64,000 nucleotides of DNA, from assembly GCA_006384855.1 (NCBI GenBank), contig VCJN01002673.1, positions 62,001-126,000 of the forward strand. The letters are read 5' to 3'. Of the stretch, positions 10,653 through 21,728 are shown one piece after another. This DNA is from Tetraselmis striata (Eukaryota > Chlorophyta > Chlorodendrophyceae > Chlorodendrales > Chlorodendraceae). Under the pieces are notes generated by a model that saw only the letters and a list, made by a program, of their open reading frames with translations, had not been told where the DNA came from and searched no databases. The stretch's first letter is position 1; the number at the start of each line of letters is the position of its first letter. The position numbers and the translations under genes are program-made.

Positions 10653-13299
10653 TCATTTCTGCTGGTCTAGTTCGGCGAGGCGCCGGTCGATCTCGACGGC
10701 TCTCTGTCGGTCCTCTTGTGGCGAAAGATCTCTGTCTGTCCGGAAGGACGTGGGGTCATTCTCGCGAATCACCTGCGGCATCAAAGCAGCATCCAGTGAG
10801 GCGTGTTATCTGCACACATTAGGCATGGCGCGCTATACAAAAGAGAAGCATCGCCATGTCCAATCGGCAGTGTCCTACCTTGACTTTCGCTGCTTGGCTG
10901 GCGCTGAGCATTTTGCGTTTCAGCTTGGCATCCGGCTGTTTCAGCCGCTGTGCAGCCTCGCCGCGCACCTGGTTCCGCTTGGCGATGCCTGTGTGAATGC
11001 GCCGGCCGCCTTAACAAGACTGCGCCAGCTGAGGCAAGAAAGCAAGCACAGCACGCCATGCAGACTGAGGCACAAGCATGTGCCTGGAGGACACTACTAT
11101 AGTGGCTGCGCACCTGCATTGTCCCGCAGCATCATGAAGAATCGGACAACGGGCACCAGGAAAAACGCGGCGCCATATGCCTGCGGATGACACCAGAGGC
11201 ATCAGCACATGCAGCACGCAGGGCGACACACCGGATCTGCAGCCGTGCTGCACATGCCAGAAGCTCGCGGGCGCTTCTCATACGAGTTCACCTGCAGAAA
11301 CGGAAGGCCTTGCACGATGAGTGACAGCGAGGACTGGGACATCGACTGGTAGAGTGAGAGCTGGACGCTTGGGTCTTGCAGGAGCGAGGTCAAGAAGGCG
11401 ACCCCTGTCACGTTCAGGATGCCGATGACCACGGTGCTGAAGATCTGCCCCCTGCAGCATGACAAACACACCAAAAAGGTCAGTCACGACGCCGCCTCTC
11501 AGAGGCAAGGCGCGATTGTGCGCACAGGGGTCTGCGCAAGGCAGCAGCCCACCTGGAAGCGGAGGTAAACTTCTTCTCCTGTTCGTACAGCGGAGCTGGT
11601 GGGGCGGGCGAGAACTGCTGCCGGGATGAGCCCGCACCCGAGACTTGAAAGCTGGGGAACCGGTACAGGATCTGCCCCTGCTGACCAATCACAGGACGCT
11701 CAGCCACTGGCACGATTCCCTCCAACGCGGAGCCTGAGGGAATCATTCCAGGAGCGCACCTGGTCATCAATCTCCACCTCTCCCCCAAAGCGGGACAGCG
11801 CGGGCAGCACATACGACTCATCCGTGCTGTCATCCACGGGCGAGGTGAGCAGGAAGGGGGCGAGCTCCTCTGCTGCCACAACTCCGCCTTTCTGCGAGAT
11901 GTACAAACCCATCTGGGGAGGGATCGCCGAGGGTGATTAGCTTCCGCCTGCCTCAGCGCCAGGAGCAGTAGAGGATTCTTGGGGAGGGGTGGGTGTGTGT
12001 TTGGGGGGGGGGGGGGGGGGGGGGGGGCACCTGCTTCCATCGAATGTCATCAAATGTGGCATTCGGATCGCCGTCGCCGAAGACAAATGAGAAAATGCTT
12101 TCCAGAAACGACATCTCCTGGCCGGCAGCTCGCCTGAGGGCATCAGTCCGGGCTCAGCCGGAAACATCCACATCACACCACAAACAGGCCATAGCATTAG
12201 GTGGAGCCCGGCGCACGGCTTGAATTTTTGGGGCGGCAGAGGGAAGGAGGCCGGTCTCACCTCTCCTGGGCGCGTGTGGCGTAGTAGGGGTCCCAGTACC
12301 AGATGAAATCCGAGAGGCTGAAGAACGACCGGGTCATGTAGTATGACGCATACGAGTTGCGGTCGTCTCTGCAGGGGTGTCCCAGCAGTGCGGGACATGT
12401 CAGGGGTACAGATACGTGGGCGGATGACCAGGAATGTTCTGCTGATGTTCCTCCGGTGTCACGGGCGCCGCCTGCCCACCCTACCTCGACCGCTGGTTGT
12501 TGCTGCTGCTGTTCATGATGGCGTAGATTGCGAGCCAGACGGCGACCACCGACACAATCAGCGCAGTTCCGAACGACACGCGGGCCAGGTATGCCGCCGC
12601 CCCCTGAACAACCACGCGAGCGACATGGGCGGACTTTCAGAGGCGGTGGCGACGCTGCATTTTTTGACAGCATCCTCTCCGCCTGGACTGCCAAGACGCA
12701 GAGACGCGGCCCTACCTTCGCCTTGTCGACCGCTGGTTCCAACTTGAGCCGGAGAACTTTGCCGCGCAGCTTTGCCTGGAAGTCCGGCGGAAAGGTGTAC
12801 ACTATCTCGCCCTCGCTCGATACCTGCAGGCAGGCAGGAAAGAGGGGTTTCGTCCCCAGAGCCAGTGACATGTACTGGTAAGCTGTCACAGTCCCGGGCC
12901 CCAAGTAGAATGCCCTGCATCACCAGCCGCTGCTTTGCTGCGCGCGCGGACGCGTACCTCCAACTTGGCAAGGCAGTCGCTGGCCAGGGCATTCAACACC
13001 GGCTGAATGTCTGCCAGCGGGAGCCCTGCCTGGCCCGCGACATCCCCCACCGTCACTCGGTACCCTGCAATACCGCAGATGTACCCTCAGAGTGCGGCAG
13101 CATGGGGGGTGTGCGAGGTGCGTCTGCAGGGCCGTTCATATACAGTTGGGTATATTGGGGAGTTATAACACTGACCCAGACTGGCAATCCCATCTTCAAC
13201 CTTCCGACGAAGCACGGCGTCCACCTTGACAGCTTCCGACTCTCCCCGCGATGCCGCACACAGCATATTATCCAGGGTGATAATGCGCCGTGATTGCAT
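10653..13299 (-). CDS. At5g03900-like plastid membrane protein
   Basis: At least eleven exons, low coordinate = 3' end: 10653-10772, 10879-10988, 11114-11180, 11292-11451, 11553 to about 11718, 11760-11912, 12031-12133, 12261-12368, 12485-12603, 12716-12823, 12958-13064 and 13176-13299. Recognisable blocks are GYRVTVGDVAGQAGL, EGEIVYTFPPDFQAKLRGK, FSFVFGDGDPN, KGGVVAAEELAPFL, DESYVLPALSRF and ILYRFPSFQ. These match the uncharacterised chloroplast protein family of Arabidopsis At5g03900. Hydrophobic segments near 12560 and 11400 and the AFFLVPVVRFFMM stretch near 11150 predict an integral membrane protein. Function is unknown; a role in plastid envelope or thylakoid is inference from the plant homologue. 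The ATG at 13299 gives no obvious transit peptide; an upstream exon in 13304-13669 (Arg/Ala-rich, minus strand) could supply one. The intron after 12031 begins GTG followed by 25 C. Confidence 0.85.
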
Positions 13300-13303
13300 G
13301 GGG

Positions 13304-13669
13304 CTAACCCCCCATGGCTGCCTGCTTAGGGCCCGTCACCCTTAAGCGCTTGTTCCCGCCCGCTCGTGCTCCGCCTCGGCTTGCAACTGGAGCGGGTCTC
13401 GATCCGCGGCCTGCCAGACAGGCATGCGCTATCAGCCCAGCCGCCTTCGCCAACAGGAGTTGCGCTGAAGCTCTAGCCCTGATCCTTGACCTGGATGCTG
13501 CTGCAGGGCGACATGGGTGGCGGTGGTGCTGCTGGCGAGGATCGCCACCTGGAAGAGCAGCGGCCAGGTGGGCCGCCCCAGGGATGGCGAGCACTCCGCC
13601 CCGCATCTCGAAATAACCTGCCGCACGCATTCGCGGGGAGCTGGCTGGCTGACGACGGGGTCCCGTCAA
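13304..13669 (-). other. Possible 5' exon or transit-peptide region of the At5g03900-like gene
   Basis: Two minus-strand frames here are rich in Arg, Ala and Ser with few acidic residues, as expected of a plastid transit peptide. Neither joins the exon at 13176-13299 by an unambiguous splice pair. A TTAG acceptor lies directly before the ATG at 13299. Confidence 0.25.
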
Positions 13670-13699
13670 TATTGTGTTAGGCGGAGTAAACCCTGCAGG

Positions 13700-14317
13700 T
13701 TCCGCGGCACGAGTCGCGCGTTTTACCTCCCGTTTCCGAAAGTTCCGGCGGTGGGGGCCAGCAGTGTCGGAACGCTAGCTGGCCGGTGCGGTCTCGCCCG
13801 CCTGCGCTATATATCCGGCAGTCTAGCACCTCAGCAAGTTGTTCTAGCTGCACTTTCCGGGCGATGGGTGCAGAGAGCGGGGAAGGGGGGAGGGGGTCAG
13901 TCGGTATCCTCTACTGCCTGCAGCTTCGCTGGTGTTGTGAAGTGAAAGCACAGCTGCTGCCGACGTGCATGCGCGTTGGGCTGGCGGAGGCGCGAACGAT
14001 CGACGTACCAGTACTGTGGGTCGTACCGTCGTAGCCATCCGCGCGCTAGCGCATTATCCATGGCCGCAACCGCCGAAGTCTCCACGAAAATCACGCGCAG
14101 CAGCGCGTCAGGACGAATACGCTGCTTGATACGCTGCTTAACAACCCACCCACCCACCGCCTGGGCGGGCCCGACGACCCTCCTCGGCCCTCGAATCGCG
14201 GCCCCTTCCTCCGCCTCCACCCCCGGCTGTGGATGGGGGCGGGGATCGTGCACGGGTGGCGCCTTGGTAGCCTTGGCCCCGCCCGTGATGCCACTGCCGC
14301 GGAGGAGCAGTGTCAGC
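13700..14317. other. No gene recognised
   Basis: GC-rich sequence with short frames on both strands and no recognised motif. It leads into the tandem repeat block. Confidence 0.35.
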
Positions 14318-14965
14318 TGGACACCGGCGTCTCAGCACGTCGTTGCTGGTCCGGTCATGTCCCCGTTCGTTGTTCTTTGAGCACCCTCTCCCTTCCTGTC
14401 ATGTCGGCGCCTCCACATCACATTCGGCCTAGTGCCGCTATTGGAGTGGCCCGGGATGTTGTGCTGGGAAGGGAGTTCTACGTTCGGCGGAAGGGGACGC
14501 GGCCGAGCTGGCGGCGGATCTGGCGTTGGGCGGAACAACGCGCGCTGGACACCGGCGTCTTACGTCGTTGGCTCGTTGCTGGCCCGGTCGGCTCTCCATT
14601 CCCTACTCGTTGAGCACTCTCGCCCTTCCTGTCCTGTTGGCGCCTCCACATCACATTCGGCTCAGCGCCGCTATTGGAGTGGCCCGGGATGTTGTGTTGT
14701 GGAAGGCGTTCTACGTTTGGCGGAAGGGGACGCGACCGAGCTGGCGGCGGATTTGGCGCTGGGTCTGTTGCACGCATGTGGCGCCCCGTTCTGGGTTGGA
14801 CCCCCCCCCCACTTCGCTCCTTGCTGCGAAATCTCTACTTCGAAGCCCCTGACCTGTCGGCGCCTTCACATCATATTCGGCCTAGTGCCGCTATTGGAGT
14901 GGCCCGGGATTGTGTGCTGGGGAGAGCGTCCCTACTGCGTGGGGCGGCGGCTGGCTGGTGGCGAT
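14318..14965 (+). repeat. Tandem repeat block, unit about 220-235 bp, roughly three copies
   Basis: The anchor TTGGAGTGGCCCGGGAT occurs at 14441, 14674 and 14894, spacings of 233 and 220 bp. Each is preceded by a CCTCCACATCA-like or CTTCACATCA-like segment and followed by a CGTTCGGCGGAAGGGGACGC-like segment in the first two copies. The third copy is shorter. Frames remain open through copies 1 and 2 in more than one phase, so coding cannot be inferred from openness. A tail at 15046-15058 (TTTTGCAGCTAGC) is shared with the end of repeat R1, which suggests that this block belongs to, or was captured by, that family. Confidence 0.6.
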
Positions 14966-15059
14966 GCCTGATCGGTGGCTGTCATGGCGGTTCCCGCCTC
15001 TTGTGGCCCGTAGCTGGATTTTCTTCTGGATTTCTGCATGGATTTCTTGAATTTTGCAG

Positions 15060-15374
15060 CTAGCATATGCATGGTGCTCGTGCGGTTTACTCTCGAAGGC
15101 TATTGTGGTACATCGGCACATTTATTAATACATAGTCGCTATATAGTTGCATTCATATTTGCATCATATTCACTAGCATGCCGTCCGCAACGTAGTGAAA
15201 GATGATGATGAGCCTGCTCTAATATGCCATGCTGCTGCCACTATAACCTTTAGAGGAATTCGTATAAACCAGCGCGAAGTACCACACTATTAGTCTATTA
15301 CTGAACTTATTGTACGCAAGCATAATAACACGCATATTTCAAGCACCGCCCCGTACAATCAACATGTACGACGA
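15060..15374. other. No gene recognised
   Basis: AT-richer spacer between the tandem block and R1 copy 2. No motif or open frame of note. Confidence 0.4.
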
Positions 15375-16310
15375 GCAGTATATCTACATTGGCTAGCTGC
15401 AAAAGGCGAAGTCACCAAAAGGCGCAGGGAAACGCCCACTACGGCGACTACGCGAGATGGAAGCAACAACCGAAGAGGATGTTGAATGAGCACGAGCACA
15501 CGCAACATACTTCGACATCTGCACTCCGGCAGAGAGAATGCCGTCCAAGGTACCATGCACGTAAGCAGAGATCCGCTGTAGCAATCCCCGCCGTGTGCGT
15601 GACATGTGATGGAAAAACTTGCGCTCGGCAGGTTGGCTAATGACAAAGCACCGAAGAGCTTGTAGAAACTGACCACGAAGGACGCATGAAGTTGCGGCAG
15701 CAAGTAGGACCGCCATGGAAGGTCGTGCGCACGGCAAGCAACACCGCGAAGATGTAGACCACCGTCAAAGCCGATTTTCCCATGCGGCCGCGGACCTCAA
15801 CCACAAAAGGGTAGAACCGATGGACATACAACACCCTGCACCGGCGCGGAAGACGCCCGCTCCGCCGCCAAGCAACTTGCGTTGCTCCGCCTCGGTCGCC
15901 GCAATCTCCGGGGTGCACTAGCGGGGGTCGCTGCCCCAAGTGGGGGTCAATGAGGACACGCACGCAAAATGGGCCGTGTAATCGCACGCCAGGCCACCCC
16001 ACCCCAAGAGCGTCAAACCGACGGCCGTGAGCGGTCAGCCGCCGGGCGCAACTACCCACCCGTCTCAAGAGTCAAGTCGCCGGCTCCCGAGCGGTCCCGG
16101 TCGAGCACCGTTCATGCTTAAATCGCCACGAAAGCCCACATATTTTTCTTTGCGGTATATATGCATGCGGTTCTTGTAGTAGTTTGCAACGGGGCAAACA
16201 GCCGGGTGATCCACAACGAAATCCGTAGCGTCCAGGTTCGAGCCATCCGTAGAGCGAAGCCACAACGGACCAATATCGCCCTTGGAACTTTTCCTATCGC
16301 GCAGTTCCTA
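15375..16310 (-). repeat. Dispersed repeat R1, copy 2
   Basis: The reverse complement matches 7260-8113 over most of its length, so the two copies are inverted with respect to each other and about 7.3 kb apart. The R1 terminal motif TTTTGCAGCTAGC lies at 15391-15403 as its complement. Frames are interrupted. No product is recognised. Confidence 0.55.
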
Positions 16311-17447
16311 TCCGAACAGAGGTCGTAGGAACCTCGGCTAATCCACTACAGATATTTAGGAGGTCTGCAAGATCCGGCTAAGTTCCGGCTTTTTAATCGC
16401 TCCCGCCCACCTCGCCCTACGCGATTAAGCGAGAGGAGTAGGAGTCGGGTCTTCGGCATATCATTGCTTACTCTTCGATAATATCCAATGTCGATGAAGC
16501 TATCTATTGCCGGCTAAGACTACTGTGCGGCAGGGGCCACTCCGAGAGTTCGAGCAAACACTGTAATGTACTGTGTACATCTCAATTGAGTGTGGCCGAG
16601 CCCCTCCCAAAAAGCGACTTTTCACCGGTAGCGACCGCGGCAGGAGACGCTCGGATGATTATATCCCTTACAGGCTGCCGCCACGGCCGGTACATCCTCA
16701 TGCGCGTGCTCTTCGGACATAATCCTTACTGGAGTGAGGGCATATTGCTATCTCTATTTACATCGGGGCTTTCACAAAAACGCACTACAAACGCATATTT
16801 GCACAGTATAGGACCGATATGAACCGGCTATGTGCAGATCGTAGAAATAATTTTGCTATATGCACATGTGCAGATACCGCCGTATAGTACGTGAGTCGCT
16901 ATATGGAATTTACCCGTGTAGAGCGTGCGCGTGATGATGACGACGTCTTACTCAAGGTACCCGGGTACTGGTAGCGACTACCAGTAGCGACCGCCAGTGG
17001 CGACTACCCTGTGGTCTCCTGCGCGCGAACACTCGAAGACAGTGGGGCGACAGTTAGTCCCTGTAACCAAAAAGTATTACAGTTAGTCGCTACGCGACGG
17101 TGGAGCGATGACCATTCGTGGGGGGCACGGCGGCATGCCTGTATCTCCAGATAGTTGTCACAACAACTGCGACTTTCTCGGGCGGCGCACTGGACCCAGG
17201 GTTACGTAACACAACCGCGGGGGATTCAAAGAACGACCTCCCGCGCTCGTCCATCCACCGTGCGAGTTCCGCGTTCTTTGGCGTCTTCCGCGCGTGCTGC
17301 GCGCTGCTCAGCGGCCGGCCCACTGCGTGCACACTTCTGAGGGGGCGCGGACTCGCAGCTCCATGTGCAACACACGAGGCGGACATACTGCCAGGCGGAC
17401 AAGAAGATATCCAGTGGAGCATACATAACAGCAAGCGCAGGGGGTTG
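16311..17447. other. Spacer upstream of the ankyrin gene
   Basis: No supported gene. At 16968-17008 there is a short array of TAGCGACTACC/TAGCGACCGCC-like repeats, and GTCGCTAC recurs at 17088. The open frame continues upstream of the ankyrin ATG to 17118 without an ATG, so 17118-17447 may be 5' UTR or an additional N-terminal exon. Confidence 0.35.
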
Positions 17448-18826
17448 ATGGCGCAGCAGCTGGCACAGGGGGCGGTCCAGACAAGCCCGGGGGAAGTGCC
17501 TGCAAGCGCTGCGGGGCCGACCAACGCGGTGGGATTCGACCGGCTGCGATCACTCCTGCGGCGCAGCGGAGGCAGCAATAAGGGGCAGGCAGCCGCCACG
17601 GAGGGGGATGCTGTTGCCATGGAGTCGGGTGATCTAGAGGGCCAACGACCACAGGAGCCAGCCGCAGTTGCAGCTTTAGTTTCGGATGCGTGCATGCCAG
17701 CGGCGCTGGACCAGCTGGATGGGCCGCTGCACCTCGCTAGCGGATTGGGCTCCCTCGAGAGGGTGCGGGCTTGCTTGGCAGCAGGGCACGATGTGGACGC
17801 GCGAGGGGCGTTCAACTTCACGCCGCTGTTTTGGGCTGCTCAAGCAGGGAACTTGGGCGCTGTGCGTGAGCTGCTGGCCCGCGGCGCCCTGGTGGACTCC
17901 CGCGACTGCTACGGCACCACACCGCTCGTGCTGGCCACAGTGGCGGGGAACACGGAGGTCGTGCGCGAGCTGCTGTCGCACAGTGCGCACCCGGATGCTC
18001 CGGGATCGACTGCCTCCCCCTTGATCTGCGCCACTTCTGCGGGGAACGTCGTGCTGGTGGAGGCGCTGCTGTCGCACGGGGCGTGCACGGAGCGCAGGCA
18101 GCCGGACGGCCGTACGGCTCTGCACGTAGCCGCGTCACGAGGGCGGGCGCCCATCGTGCAGTTGCTCCTGGGCAGGGGGTGCTGCTTGGACGCGCAGGAC
18201 GCGCACAGCTTCACCCCGCTGCACTATGCGGCTGGGCATGGGCACCTGGAGGTGGTGGAGATGCTGCATGGTGCTGGGGCGTCCATGTCAGTGCAGGACG
18301 GAAATGCGCTGACACCGCTGCATCTCGCCGCTGGTACGCCTGCCGCCCTCTGACCCCATGCCTCCCCAGGCTGATCCGAGGCCTTCACACGCGCCCGGGT
18401 CGGAGAGCTTTGCACCGCTGACTTTCACCTGTGATGGCATGGGGCTGTGCAGGGGGAGGGCACAGCGAGGTGGCGCGGTTTCTAATCCAGCACGGAGCAG
18501 ACGTCAACTCGATGAATCCGCCCCACTACATCCTGCCCATAGCCCTTGCTGCCGCTGGCTCCTGCCTGACGACCTTTCAGGTCCTTCTGGACGCCGGCGC
18601 GATCCTGCATCTCGACGGAATCAAACGACGCGTCGCATCACCGGAGGGTGTGGGTCTGGAGGGTGCGGGTCTGGAGCCAGCCGCCTGTCTCGTTGATCCA
18701 AGCAGCCGATTCTCTGCAGCCATGCAGGGCGTGCAGCTGAACCCGTTGTTCAACACAGCCATCGCCATCGGCATTATCGCCGACTACGAGGCACCGGCGT
18801 TCTCGCTGCTGAAGAGAGGCGCGTGA
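17448..18826 (+). CDS. Ankyrin-repeat protein
   Basis: Two exons, 17448-18333 and 18453-18826, joined in phase to give 419 residues. The first 80 residues are Ala/Gln/Gly-rich without a motif. From about residue 85 there are seven or eight 33-residue ankyrin repeats, recognisable by DGPLHLASGLGSLERVRACL, FTPLFWAAQAGNLGAVRELL, TALHVAASRGRAPIVQLLL, FTPLHYAAGHGHLEVVEML and, across the intron, HSEVARFLIQHGADVNSM. The intron falls inside a repeat. Ankyrin stacks bind protein partners; no enzymatic or membrane domain accompanies them, so the role is open. The ATG at 17448 is the first in frame near the conserved part; the same frame is open back to 17118 without an ATG. The last 60 residues no longer fit the repeat. 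Confidence 0.85.
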
Positions 18827-19032
18827 TCCTGTGCGCCTATATTGTGGAAAATTGTATGAATGGCAAGCTGCTTGGTACAGTGTTCCGTGCTGATGTCAGC
18901 AACTGTAGAAGCGATGTGCCACCGCAATCGTTAGCTAGGGAAATATTCTGGCAGCCACATCGCGGACGCGTGTAGTGCTTGGCGGATGCACCCGCCATAT
19001 GATCCCTTTCGATTCATTGTAACTTTATTCTT
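18827..19032. other. Convergent spacer
   Basis: Short region between the 3' ends of the ankyrin gene (+) and the p44 gene (-). It must contain both polyadenylation regions; no gene. Confidence 0.5.
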
Positions 19033-20868
19033 TCAGTTGACTGTTGACGCATAGGCCAGGCCGGGCTGGCACTCGCAGCCGGGGCAATTGTGCAAGCCCT
19101 CGTGGATGAAGGCGTCGCAGTGGTAGCAAAACAGGTTGCGGCACTGCGGGCACACTACGGTGATGATGGACTCCGCGTCGCCCCCGGCGGGCGAATGCGT
19201 GAGCTCCATGAAGCAGGCGTAGCATCTGGCGTCCGGGCCCATCACTGCGTCTCTCGCGAGCGCGGAGCTCGCCGGCTGGCTGTCCTCCGCGCTGCCGGAT
19301 ACTTCATTGAAGGGCTGGACAGGGAAGAGGTGGTGGTAGGAGCGCGCCAGGTGCGGTGAGGACACCAGCGTGAGCCCGCACACGTGGCACTCGCACGGCA
19401 GCTCCTCCACGCGCGCGTGGCACTTGGGGCATGTGAACCCGCCGCTCTTCAGCTCGCAGGACGAGTCCAGGAAGGCGCTCCCGGAGGCGTCCTCCGCGTT
19501 CCTCTGTGGGAACCCCATCCGCACCTGCGCATCGCCCATACGCCGTTGTCAACACCCGTGTGGCCGCGCAGCTCCACTGCAGAGGGAAGGGTGGACACTC
19601 CCAAGCCCTTTCTGGCTCCTTCCCCAGTGATCTCACGGCGGCACTACAAGTAGAAGGATGGGGGGGGGGGGGGGGGGAGCAATTACCAGCCGCGCGACAG
19701 ATGACGCCGCCAGCGAGGGCGGCGGGGGCGCATGGCCCATCATCTGTTCGTGTAGATGCTCCGCGTGCAGCGCCACCGTGTACGTGCCGCCAGTTTTGTC
19801 GCATATCTCTTTGCATATGAACACCTCTGCGGCCAGGCCGAGCACGGAGACCCTGCACTTCTTCGCCTGCCACCCACAGCACACCGGCAGACACCAGACC
19901 GGTGCAGTCAGTGTCAATGTGCTCAAGCATGATGTGCACCGGGGAAAGCAGTGCTGCTGGTCACTACTCCACAGCAGTACCTTGGTGGCCGCAATGCTGT
20001 GCGATATTTCCCCCGGGTCGCAGGTGGATAGCCCTGCAAAGAGGATCAGGACCTCCCGCAGCCCATAGGTCGGCACGTCGGCCAGCGCGCCGCTGGCCAC
20101 ATCCAGCGCATTCTGCAGCGACGCCTGCCCCATGGCCGTCAGCGTCCCCTTCAGCTCCTTGATGTGCGCCTCCTGTGGGTCGACACCGATGCAGGCAGAC
20201 GTTCCTCGCCGTCAGAGCAGTGCGCTGCTAAGGCAGAGCCGAGCCACACCGTCATGAGAGCGGAGTGGGAGCTCAACCGGGCTGCTGGACAGCTCTGTCA
20301 GGCGCTCGGCGACGCCGTTCCGCATGATGACTATTCCCAGGTGGCTCAGCGGGTTCTGGTCGAAGAACTCCCGGATGAAGTCTTGCGCAACGTCGACCAT
20401 GACGGACAGCCGATTGGGCCGCATGTCCGCCGCTGACGCCGCCGCGGAGAGGTCAATGACCTGCAGCCAGGCAGGGGCATCCGCTTCACCGCCTGATGGC
20501 CCCAAGCATGTCATTCGCCCATCACAGCCGCGGCGGCCATGCCCATCGCAGGCGCACCAGCTCCATGTAGCGGATCATGCCCCGCCGGATGCGAGCGCTC
20601 TGTGCAGCGGACAGCAGGCGCTGCCGCTTCTTCCGCTGCTCCGAGGTGCGATCCTGCGGGTGTCGAGTGACGTTTAGGGAAAGTTTAAGGGTGAATGGGG
20701 GCGGATTGAGAAGGGGTTGATGGTGCATCGCTGCATAGCACGTCCAGGACCAGGTGATGCAGTTGTGCAGACCAGGGGCCGCAGGTGTCCCTGCTCATCC
20801 TCTTGGAGTTGCTCCCAGGAGAACTCATCAAAGTACTCGCGATCAAAGGCGTCATTCTCGAGGTTCAT
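19033..20868 (-). CDS. GTF2H2: TFIIH core subunit p44 / Ssl1 (general transcription and repair factor)
   Basis: Six exons with consistent phase: 20773-20868, 20558-20653, 20278-20460, 19981-20172, 19687-19866 and 19033-19524, encoding 412 residues. The N-terminal part holds an Ssl1-type von Willebrand A domain (VIDLSAAASAADMRPNRLSV, then FIREFFDQNPLSHLGIVIMR, YGLREVLILFAGLSTCDPGE, and RVSVLGLAAEVFICKEICDK). The C-terminal part has a zinc finger (CPKC...CHVC) and the TFIIH C1/RING-like domain with CYAC...CPQC, FCYHC and HNCPGC. p44 activates the XPD helicase in TFIIH, for RNA polymerase II initiation and nucleotide-excision repair. Length and order match the family. The ATG at 20868 is followed by an acidic stretch usual in plant and animal p44. 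Intron 5 contains an 18-nt G/C tract (19660-19677). Confidence 0.95.
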
Positions 20869-21657
20869 CGGCGCCCTGCGCCCGCGTATGCGCACACGCA
20901 AGCAGCTGAGCGCGGGGCAAGCTGACGGGGGAAGAAATCGAATTGCGAATGGCGGCAAGAGAGCGAAGGAGAATTGCTATGCTTCATCTGCACTGTGCGC
21001 AGCGGATGTGTCAGGGCGGCGCGTCGCACCCATCCTCCTCCTCCTCGTCCAAAAGGTCCCCATTGCGATCGCTGTGCACCGTCATCGGCAACTCCTCAAC
21101 AGTTTCCCTCCAGTGTGGCACTACACAGGAAGAATCGGGCGCTGTAGTGTGGCTGCGGAGCGTCTCGCCTAGTCCTCCCGCCCTTGTGCGAGTGCGGACG
21201 CCAAGGGGCGGTTTGCTTGGTGTTACGGGTGGCTGCTCACCGCGACAGCTGTTGGGGCAAGAGCATCAGGCCCTGCTTCGCGGATCCGGGTGAGGGATTG
21301 GTTTCGGCGGATGCGGACAGACGCAGTGCCGATGTTCGATCAGAGCACGCCAACACCGGATTTCGTGCGCCACTGCGCACCGACTAGAGACTAGGTAAGG
21401 ATTACTGATCCGCCGCGCCGCCCGGCGGCAAGCAGCGCGCAGGCCGCGACGACGATATCGGCCGCAAATAAATAAGAAGTACAGTAGGTACAGTACTAGT
21501 ACTCTAGGCGCGCGCGCGTCGCGCGAATATCCACATATATAAAATATTTTCCATATATTCAATCCATATATATGATTATACTATTAACTTAAAATCATAA
21601 GCAAATTTATCATGATTATAAATATTTTTGGCCACAACTATACTGTTCCACAAATGC
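20869..21657. other. Upstream flank of the p44 gene, no other gene recognised
   Basis: Likely 5' UTR and promoter of the minus-strand p44 gene at its left side. From about 21480 the sequence becomes AT-rich. No motif-bearing frame. Confidence 0.35.
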
Positions 21658-21728
21658 ATTTAGGAGGTACCTGATTTCCTGATATCGCCTTCTGCTGCTA
21701 GCTCATGTAATTATTTAGGAGGTACCTG
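21658..21728 (+). mobile_element. 39-bp truncated R1 insertion with 16-bp target-site duplication
   Basis: ATTTAGGAGGTACCTG occurs at 21658-21673 and again at 21713-21728. The 39 bp between them match the 3' terminus of repeat R1 copy 1 (8070-8108: atttcctgat, then gct-agctcat, then taatt). A perfect duplication around a 5'-truncated terminal fragment is the mark of target-primed retroposition. It fixes the R1 3' end just after ...GCTAGCTCATGTAATT. Confidence 0.6.

Noticed and set aside
11480..12040. 186-codon minus frame as a separate gene
   Set aside because: It runs through introns of the At5g03900-like gene; only the ERPVIGQQGQILYRFPSFQ part is coding, as an exon of that gene.
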